From Bifidobacterium choladohabitans (GTDB lineage Bacteria; Actinomycetota; Actinomycetes; Actinomycetales; Bifidobacteriaceae): DNA of 64,000 bases. The stretch is taken from the NCBI RefSeq assembly GCF_016102005.1, contig NZ_JACFPL010000003.1, positions 62,001-126,000 of the forward strand. The letters run 5' to 3'. The notes under the pieces were generated by a model. The model saw only the letters and a list, made by a program, of their open reading frames with translations. It had not been told where the DNA came from and made no database searches. The position numbers were made by a program, and so were the translations under genes. Each line of letters opens with the position of its first letter. The first letter of the stretch is position 1. This document shows positions 26,692-33,312 of the stretch, one piece after another.

Positions 26692-26718
26692 AACAAAGCA
26701 CTGAGAAAGGAGCACGAC

Positions 26719-28101
26719 ATGGACAAGGCCTGGAGACCACCAATGGGGTGGAACAGCTGGGACAGCTACGGGACCACCGTCACCGAGCAGGAGGTGCTTG
26801 ACAACGCGCGGGTCATGCGCGACAGGCTGCTCCCGGTGGGCTGGGACACGGTCGTCATAGACATCGCCTGGTACGACCCGACCGCCAGGGCCCATGGCTA
26901 CAACGCCAAGGCGCCTCTGGTCCTGGATGACTATGGCCGGCAGCTGCCGGATCCGGTCCGGTTCCCGTCGGCGGCCGACGGTCAGGGGTTCGCCCCTCTG
27001 GCCGCGCGGATCCACGATCTGGGTTTGCGCTTCGGCATCCATGTCATGCGGGGCATCCCCAGGCTGGCGGTCGAGCGGGACCTGCCCGTCCTCGGCACCT
27101 CCTATACAGCCGCCCAGGTTGCCGACACCACCCATGTCTGTGCGTGGAATCCCGACAATTACGGTCTGGACCAGTCCCATCCGGGAGCCCAGGCCTGGTA
27201 CGACGCCCAGGTTGACCAGTTCGCCCGTTGGGGGGTGGACTACCTGAAGGTGGACGATATGCAGGCCCCCTTCATGGACCGGGAGATCGACGCCTACGCC
27301 CGGGCTATACGCAAGGCCGAGCAGGCCCATGGGCATTCCATGACCCTCTCCCTGTCACCTGGCACCCGGGTGCCCACCACCCACCTTGGCTTCCTGCGGG
27401 ATCACGCCCAGCTCTGGCGGATTTCGGACGACCTCTGGGATCGCTGGCAGGACCTTTACGCCCAGTTCGCCCGTCTGGCCCGCTGGGCGCCTCTGCAGAG
27501 CACAGGCCACTGGGCTGATGCGGACATGCTGCCTCTTGGGCATATCGGACTGCGGGCCGAGCGGGGCGGGGACCGGTCCAGCCTCCTGACAGCCGACGAG
27601 CAGCGCACCATGCTGACCCTTTGGGCCATGGGGCGCTCGCCGTTGATGGTGGGCGGCGACCTTCCCAGCAGCGATGAGGACACCCTGTCGCTGCTGGACA
27701 ACCCGGCCCTGGAGGAGGTTACCGCCGGTTCGGCCGACAACGGTGAGATCATCCGGGAGCCGGTCGAGGGCGGGGATGAACAAGGCACGAAGACCTTAGG
27801 CGAGGAGATCGTCTGGAGAGCCCTGGCCAGCGACTGGGCCGACGGAACCCCCTCGGCCCATGCCGGCGGGGTCTATGCGGCTGTCTTCTGGACCGGGGAT
27901 CGCCCCCGGCGGGTCAGGACGGCCCTATCCTCCCTGGTGGGTCTGGATAGGGCGGATAGGGCCTGGACCCCGGTCGACCTGTGGCAGGGCCGGGCCACTG
28001 AGTCCGCCCAGGTCAGCCTGGAAGGACAGGGTGCCGACCGGGATCTGGTGGCCCTGGTGCCTGCACACGGCGTGGTCTGGGTGGCTCTGGATCCCCGCTG
28101 A
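26719..28101 (+). CDS. GH27-like glycosidase (alpha-galactosidase or beta-L-arabinopyranosidase)
   Basis: A 460-residue cytoplasmic enzyme of clan GH-D. It begins with PPMGWNSWDSY, the GH27 hallmark, has WGVDYLKVDD with probable nucleophile Asp179 and WRISDDLWD with probable acid Asp238. A C-terminal beta domain follows from about residue 370. Compared with classical alpha-galactosidases the DGCN motif after the nucleophile is replaced by DDMQ, a substitution in the substrate pocket. GH27 includes beta-L-arabinopyranosidases, and its operon with a GH43 under the arabinan-locus operator makes that activity plausible; alpha-galactosidase remains possible. It is convergent with the next GH43 gene, with only 5 bases between stops and no visible terminator. 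Confidence 0.75.
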   Translation: MDKAWRPPMGWNSWDSYGTTVTEQEVLDNARVMRDRLLPVGWDTVVIDIAWYDPTARAHGYNAKAPLVLDDYGRQLPDPVRFPSAADGQGFAPLAARIHDLGLRFGIHVMRGIPRLAVERDLPVLGTSYTAAQVADTTHVCAWNPDNYGLDQSHPGAQAWYDAQVDQFARWGVDYLKVDDMQAPFMDREIDAYARAIRKAEQAHGHSMTLSLSPGTRVPTTHLGFLRDHAQLWRISDDLWDRWQDLYAQFARLARWAPLQSTGHWADADMLPLGHIGLRAERGGDRSSLLTADEQRTMLTLWAMGRSPLMVGGDLPSSDEDTLSLLDNPALEEVTAGSADNGEIIREPVEGGDEQGTKTLGEEIVWRALASDWADGTPSAHAGGVYAAVFWTGDRPRRVRTALSSLVGLDRADRAWTPVDLWQGRATESAQVSLEGQGADRDLVALVPAHGVVWVALDPR

Positions 28102-28106
28102 GGCGA

Positions 28107-29690
28107 TCAGCGCTTGGAGCCCCAGATGCAGACGTTGTTGCCCAGGGCGCTGAAGGTCATGACCTTGCGGTGGTCCTTGTCCCTGGGCAACCGGACGAAG
28201 ACGCCCTGGTAGGTCACGGTCCCGTCTTCCTCCTGGAGGTCCATGGACAACCGTCCCCGGTCGTCGACCTGCCAGTGGCCCTGGCGCGCTCCGGTCACCT
28301 GGCCGCCGGGCTCCAGGCGGATGTCCACGGCCTTGACCACGCCCCGGTATCGGGTGCTGTGAGTGTCGGTCACCTTGCGCGGTCCCTTGAAGAAGATGGT
28401 CGGATCATGCTCCACCAGCTCATAGGTGCCGGCCTCGTCCTTGGCGTTGTAAGGGCCGCCGGCCTTGGTGCCCAGATACTCATAGGGGGCAGCCACCAGC
28501 CACCCGTCTGCCGTGGGCATCAGCTGCCGGACACGGATCTGATGCTCCTCCTTGCGGTCGGAGAACCTGGTGTGATAGACCACGTAGTCCCGGCCGTCCT
28601 TGTCGTGCAGGGCCGTGTTCCCACCCTGCGAGACCTCGATGTCGCCCTTCTTGTCTCCGCTCCACTGGTAGGAGCCCATCAGGCGGATGCCTGTCTCACT
28701 GGTCCAGTTGTCGGCCTCGCCGCTGGTGGCGATGGCCGGGTTGCCCCGCTGGTCCAGGTAGGGGCCGGTGATGGAGTCCGAGCGGAACATCCGCATCTGG
28801 TAGCCCCCGGTCTGCACCAGCTTGCCGTAGGAGAGGAAGAGGTACCAGTGGCCGTTGGTGTGCAGCAGCGCCGATCCTTCGCCTGAGTTGCCGAAGCCTC
28901 CGGCGAGTTTGTGCCCGTAGTAGGCGTCGGACTGGTTGGCCTGGGTGGGGTAGGTGGTGGAGTAGTCGCGCAGCCCGGTCTTGGGGTCCAGGCGGATCAT
29001 CCAGATGCCGCCGAACCAGGAGCCGAAGCTCATCCACAGGCCACCCTGCCCGTCATCCTTGACACAGGCGTCAATCGCATTGATACCCGTATCCGTGTAG
29101 GACTGATAGCGGTCCAGCTCCGGGTCCGAGCCCAGCACCTTGGGAACGTCGGTGCTCATGTAGTTGGCCCGGGTGAAGCCGGAGTAGACCACCGGTCCCA
29201 CATAAGTCCAGTCGCCGTCCACCCGGTCGGCGGTCAGCAGGACGATGACCGAACGATGCTCGGCCCCGTTCAGGCTCAGGTACATGCACCACTTCTTCAT
29301 GGTGGCGTTGTAGTAGACATCGGGCGCCCACATGTTGCCGGTCACATCCGGATTGGAGGACTGCTTGGGCCAGTCCTTCCATATCTTGGCAAAGATCTTC
29401 TTGTAATCGCGGCTCAGGTTGTTGGTGAAGGGGGTCCAGTTGACCAGATCCGTGCTGCGGGCATAGGCCCGGTGCGAGCCGAAGACGTAGTAGCTCTTGC
29501 CGGAGCGAACCACGGAGGGGTCGTGGACCGAGACGCGCTTGGGTTCCTGGGTGGTGGAGGCTTTTGCGCCGCTGGCTGACGGCTGCTGGTTCGAGCAGGC
29601 GGCCAAGGCCCCCGACAACAGCATCGCCAGACCCGCCGTCAGGGCAGTCAGGGCCTTCATGGCCCGTCCGGTGCGTTTGGGTCTTCTCAT
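28107..29690 (-). CDS. GH43 endo-1,5-alpha-L-arabinanase, lipoprotein
   Basis: A 527-residue secreted enzyme. The lipobox LAAC gives a lipid-modified Cys32, followed by a Ser/Gln-rich linker. The catalytic GH43 propeller has base Asp57 (SVHDPSVV), pKa modulator Asp207 (NAIDACV) and acid Glu271 (SGEGSAL). The strongly conserved SSNPDVTGNMWAPDVYYN block is typical of the arabinanase subgroup. A C-terminal beta domain (about residues 385-527) is the one seen in extracellular arabinanases. It would cut arabinan or arabinan side chains at the cell surface. It is a close paralogue of the wall-anchored enzyme at 33313-36147. The divergent intergenic region upstream contains the shared operator. Confidence 0.85.
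   Translation of the reverse strand: MRRPKRTGRAMKALTALTAGLAMLLSGALAACSNQQPSASGAKASTTQEPKRVSVHDPSVVRSGKSYYVFGSHRAYARSTDLVNWTPFTNNLSRDYKKIFAKIWKDWPKQSSNPDVTGNMWAPDVYYNATMKKWCMYLSLNGAEHRSVIVLLTADRVDGDWTYVGPVVYSGFTRANYMSTDVPKVLGSDPELDRYQSYTDTGINAIDACVKDDGQGGLWMSFGSWFGGIWMIRLDPKTGLRDYSTTYPTQANQSDAYYGHKLAGGFGNSGEGSALLHTNGHWYLFLSYGKLVQTGGYQMRMFRSDSITGPYLDQRGNPAIATSGEADNWTSETGIRLMGSYQWSGDKKGDIEVSQGGNTALHDKDGRDYVVYHTRFSDRKEEHQIRVRQLMPTADGWLVAAPYEYLGTKAGGPYNAKDEAGTYELVEHDPTIFFKGPRKVTDTHSTRYRGVVKAVDIRLEPGGQVTGARQGHWQVDDRGRLSMDLQEEDGTVTYQGVFVRLPRDKDHRKVMTFSALGNNVCIWGSKR
28876..29096 (-). repeat. 221-base near-identical tract shared with 34909-35129
   Basis: Reverse-complemented, this segment of the lipoprotein arabinanase gene matches the wall-anchored arabinanase gene at 218 of 221 positions by my count, while the flanking parts of the two genes diverge. 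A second shorter tract around 29269-29370 also matches closely. Confidence 0.85.
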
Positions 29691-29835
29691 GGTTCCTCGC
29701 TTTCCGTGAAGGCAGCCCGATCGACATCGATGACGACCCGTGGCGCATGGCCGACCTTGCCGAGTCGGTTCGGATGAGCGAACAGCCCGGCCTCATCCAT
29801 GCGGGCATCGGGCGTCGGGGGGACTGACCTCCATG

Positions 29836-29862
29836 TATAATTTCTATCGTTAGAAACGATAG
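29836..29862. promoter_or_regulatory. Operator and -10 box between divergent GH43 genes
   Basis: TATAAT (29836-29841) directly abuts TTCTATCGTTAGAA (29842-29855), a copy of the shared palindrome, which itself lies in a longer perfect inverted repeat CTATCGTT-AGA-AACGATAG (29844-29862, 19 bases). It should control the GH43-lacI operon rightward and may control the lipoprotein arabinanase leftward. Confidence 0.7.
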
Positions 29863-29904
29863 TCGCCGGCGTTGAAGCCGGCAAGCCGGATGGAAGGAAT
29901 CGTC

Positions 29905-32076
29905 ATGGGTGAGGATGCTCTGGACGGTGGACGAGAATCTGGGGATGGGGTTGCACTCATGTGCTACACCCGGCATCCCACTGATCGGCAGGAGGCCAAC
30001 AACGAGGATGTCGCCCTGAGCATGCACCTGGCGCTGCGATCGCGGGCGACCGGCCGTTGGGAGCCCCTGAACGGCGACTACGGCATCTTCTTCGCTGCGG
30101 CTGTGCCCACCAAGGCTGTGCCGGATAGCGCCCGTGGCGCCTGCACGGCAGGGGCCGCCCTACCTGGCGAGGCGGCGCCGCAAGAGGGCGGGCACAACCC
30201 TGGACTGGACGCTCACCAGGCATCGCAGGCGGCTCAGGAACTGGCGGTGGTTCCAGGGCAGGATCTGATTCTGAAGAGTCTGATTGACCCCTTCCTGCTG
30301 CCCCTGAGGGACGGTACCTTCGTCATTCTGGCCACCAGGACGGCCAGGGGTGGCCAGCCGGACGGTTCTCAGGCCGACTCCTTCCTGACGGCTCTTTCCC
30401 CGGATCTGTTGACCTATCGACGGCTGCCGCAGGTCCATATCCTGGGAGCCCATGGGGTCCACCGGCCCAGGGCGCGGCTTCTGGACGATGGCCAGGGCTG
30501 CCGACTCTACTGGGACGACGACCGCGGGCGGCTGTGCACGGCCACGGTGGACGACCCGACGCAGATGGGCATGGTGGCCGACATGAAGGTCCTGGAGGAT
30601 GACGATTCCCTGGCCCAGGGTGACCCCCTGCCCCCGGATCGCCGGCGCGCCCTGGAGGAGGACTGCGGTATGAAGGGCATTCTGGCCGGCAATGTGGTGC
30701 GGGTCAGCGCCGATTGCGAGCGGGGTCTGCTGGAACGGTTCGGGCGCATCTATAACACCGGCGTGCAGGTGGATCCGGTTCAGGTGTCCCGGGGCGACGG
30801 CCTGGAGCCGGTCCGTCAGGTCCAGGCACGGCTCCTCTACAGCGACGGGTCCACCGCCCTGCGCGGGGTGGATTGGGACCAGAGCCAGTTGGACAGTCTG
30901 ACCAGCGACCTGGCCCAGGGTCGCCTGGATTCTGGAGAGACCAGGCTGATCGGCGGACGGATCCGGCAGACGGCCTACCCGGTCCCCTTCGCCCGGCAGC
31001 GTGCTGATCCCTCCATTTTCCGCTGGTCCTGGAGAGGCCAGCGCCTGTTCATGTTCATCGCCACCGAGGATGCGGATGGCAACTGCGTCGACCCCTTGAA
31101 CGGGCACACGCACATGCCCCTGCGGGTGGCCGACACCATCGAGGGCCTGAGCGATCAGGCCGGCGGCCATGAAAAGGAGGTGGACCTGCTGCGCAGGGGC
31201 GATCGCAACAGCGAGGGCCGGGTCATGACCGGCTGCTTCTGGGCCCCGGAGATCCACCTGATCGGCGGCAGGCTCTCCATCCTCTTCATGCCTTGCTTCG
31301 ATGGTCCGCGGACCAACCCGGACGGGACCGCCAATGATCGGGCCGGAAAGCCGGACATGTGGACGGGCTGCTGCCACATCATGCAGCTGCGCCGCGACGA
31401 CCAGGGCCGGGATCTGGACCCTCGCCGGCCTGAGAACTGGGACAGCCCCCGACCCATCCTGCGGGCTGACGGCACTCCTCTCAATCCCATCCAGCGCATC
31501 AGCCTGGACATGACGGTCCTGCACGATACCGGCCGCTGGTATTACGCCTGGCAGCAGCTGGGATCGGTCTGGATCGCCGCCTTCGACCCGGCCCGCCCCG
31601 ACCGTCTGACCAGCACGCCACGGCAGATCATCGTCCCCGAGTTCGCCTGGGACAACATGATTGCCGAAGGGCCCAACGCCGTGGTCCACGATGGCCGGAT
31701 CTTCCTGATCTATTCCGGCTCCCTGGTGGGCATCGACTACACCACCGGACTGGTGACCGCACCGGCCGGAGTCGGGGCCGATCTATGCGATCCCGGCGTG
31801 TGGAAGAAGCTGGACTACCCATTACAGAAGTCCGGGAAGTACAATGGCCATTGGCAGCTGGGCACCGGCCACGGTATGTGGTCCCAGGACGAGGACGACA
31901 CCATGATCTACGTCTTCCATAATGCCGAGCATGATCAGGACCGCTACCTTGGCCGCGACAGTCAGGTAAGGCGGGTACATTGGTCTGCTGAGGGGATGCC
32001 CGTATTGGATATGCAGACGGATGAGGAGCTCGACCCCACCCGCGCCACGGTAACCTTGGAGGTCAGGGTCTTATGA
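29905..32076 (+). CDS. Large intracellular GH43-type protein with a long N-terminal region
   Basis: A 723-residue protein without signal peptide. The C-terminal half (about 355-700) is a clear GH43 propeller: probable base Asp368 (RADPSIFRW), WAPEIHLIGGRLSILF and probable acid Glu588 (IAEGPNAVV). The N-terminal 330 residues are unusual; they contain GH43-like pieces (DPFLLPLRDGTFVILATRTA and HRPRARLLDDGQGCRLYWDD) but lack a convincing set of catalytic residues, so they may be a decayed second propeller or an accessory beta domain. The start at 29905 follows GGAAGGA. It overlaps the lacI start by 4 bases (ATGA), so both are translated together. Substrate is probably an arabinose-containing oligosaccharide. 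Confidence 0.72.
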   Translation: MGEDALDGGRESGDGVALMCYTRHPTDRQEANNEDVALSMHLALRSRATGRWEPLNGDYGIFFAAAVPTKAVPDSARGACTAGAALPGEAAPQEGGHNPGLDAHQASQAAQELAVVPGQDLILKSLIDPFLLPLRDGTFVILATRTARGGQPDGSQADSFLTALSPDLLTYRRLPQVHILGAHGVHRPRARLLDDGQGCRLYWDDDRGRLCTATVDDPTQMGMVADMKVLEDDDSLAQGDPLPPDRRRALEEDCGMKGILAGNVVRVSADCERGLLERFGRIYNTGVQVDPVQVSRGDGLEPVRQVQARLLYSDGSTALRGVDWDQSQLDSLTSDLAQGRLDSGETRLIGGRIRQTAYPVPFARQRADPSIFRWSWRGQRLFMFIATEDADGNCVDPLNGHTHMPLRVADTIEGLSDQAGGHEKEVDLLRRGDRNSEGRVMTGCFWAPEIHLIGGRLSILFMPCFDGPRTNPDGTANDRAGKPDMWTGCCHIMQLRRDDQGRDLDPRRPENWDSPRPILRADGTPLNPIQRISLDMTVLHDTGRWYYAWQQLGSVWIAAFDPARPDRLTSTPRQIIVPEFAWDNMIAEGPNAVVHDGRIFLIYSGSLVGIDYTTGLVTAPAGVGADLCDPGVWKKLDYPLQKSGKYNGHWQLGTGHGMWSQDEDDTMIYVFHNAEHDQDRYLGRDSQVRRVHWSAEGMPVLDMQTDEELDPTRATVTLEVRVL

Positions 32077-33155
32077 GTTTAGCCGCTTCCCCCGGCACAG
32101 GACGTGGTTCCACCCCGACCATGAAGGATGTGGCCCAGGCAGCAGGAGTGTCGGTCAAGACCGTCTCCAACGTGGTCAATGACTACGAATTCGTCTCCGA
32201 GGCCACCAGAGGCAAGGTCAACAAGGCCATAGAGGAGTTGGGCTACCGGGTCAACGTGCCGGCCAGAAACCTGCGGTTGGGCTACACGGGAATGATCTCC
32301 CTGGCCATACCGGATCTGGCCATGCCCTACTTTGCTCAGCTCTCCTCCCTGGTCATCGAGGAGGCCAAGAAACTGGGCATGAGGGTGCTGGTGGAGCCCA
32401 CCCTCTACTCGCGCGAGGGTGAAATCGAGGCCCTGCACGGTTCCCAGCGATCCATGATCGACGGCCTCATCTACAGCCCCCTGGAGCTGGGCATGGACGA
32501 CCTGGACCAGCTGCGGGTGGATTACCCCCTGGTGGTCGTGGGGGAGCGGATCTTCAGTGATCAGTTTGATCATGTGGCCACGGAGAACGTGGAGGGAGCC
32601 AAGCACGCCACCGCCTATCTGATCAGCACAGGCTGCCGTCGGGTGGCGGTCATCGGCACCCACCCCGGCGAGAAGCTGGGTTCGGCCGCCCTTCGCCTGG
32701 AGGGGTACAGACAGGGTCTGGAGGAGGCCGGCCTGGACTACGATCCCCGGCTGGTGGCCCCATCGCGCATGTGGCACCGCATCGACGGGGTCAATGCCAT
32801 GAACTCCTTGCTGGACCAGGGCATCGTCCCCGACGGTGTGGTGGCCCTGAACGACATGCTGGCGGCAGGGGTCCTGCATTCCATACAAATGCACGGTATG
32901 TCGGTGCCGGACGACATCTCGGTCATCGGCTTCGACAATTCGGACGATTCCCAGTATCTGTCGCCCTCGTTGACCAGCATCTCGCCCGGGCTCAAGGCCG
33001 TGGCCAGGCTCTCGGTCCGTGTTCTCAAGGACAGGATCAACGGGGTGCAGCCGCTGACTACCAAGGAAGGCGAGCACGTCTTCCGCAAGGTATCCTCCTC
33101 GCTGGTGGTCCGCAATTCAACCCGTGCCCTGCCCGGAAACGAAATCGCCGTCTGA
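32073..33155 (+). CDS. LacI family repressor of the arabinan locus
   Basis: A 360-residue LacI-type regulator. The N-terminal helix-turn-helix and hinge read MKDVAQAAGVSVKTVSNVVN (11-30) and continue to the hinge helix LRLGYTG; the remaining 300 residues are a sugar-binding PBP-like domain (ISLAIPDLAMPYFAQLSSLV, SVIGFDNSDDSQYLSPSLTS). The gene is coupled to the GH43 gene upstream by a 4-base overlap and lies in the centre of the locus. The repeated palindrome with central CG found at five local promoters has the form expected for a LacI-family operator, including one at its own operon's promoter, so it is the obvious candidate regulator and probably autoregulated. The inducer is likely arabinose or an arabino-oligosaccharide (inference). 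Confidence 0.9.
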   Translation: MSLAASPGTGRGSTPTMKDVAQAAGVSVKTVSNVVNDYEFVSEATRGKVNKAIEELGYRVNVPARNLRLGYTGMISLAIPDLAMPYFAQLSSLVIEEAKKLGMRVLVEPTLYSREGEIEALHGSQRSMIDGLIYSPLELGMDDLDQLRVDYPLVVVGERIFSDQFDHVATENVEGAKHATAYLISTGCRRVAVIGTHPGEKLGSAALRLEGYRQGLEEAGLDYDPRLVAPSRMWHRIDGVNAMNSLLDQGIVPDGVVALNDMLAAGVLHSIQMHGMSVPDDISVIGFDNSDDSQYLSPSLTSISPGLKAVARLSVRVLKDRINGVQPLTTKEGEHVFRKVSSSLVVRNSTRALPGNEIAV

Positions 33156-33185
33156 TTGCTGATGTTCTTTTTCGAGTGTTCCTGG

Positions 33186-33214
33186 TTTCTTGATTTCTAA
33201 CGTTGTAATATACT
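33186..33214 (+). promoter_or_regulatory. Promoter and operator of the wall-anchored arabinanase gene
   Basis: TTCTAACGTTGTAA (33195-33208) matches the shared palindrome and directly abuts a TATACT -10 box (33209-33214). TTTCTT (33186-33191) at 17 bases is a weak -35. The gene starts at 33313, leaving a leader of about 90 bases. Confidence 0.65.
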
Positions 33215-33312
33215 GAAGACGTTCTCGAATGATTTGAGGCGGCATCGGCTGACCATGGAGGCCTGCCGGTCGGAGCGCAGTCGCTCCGATGCCTATATGG
33301 AAAGGTGTGAAC

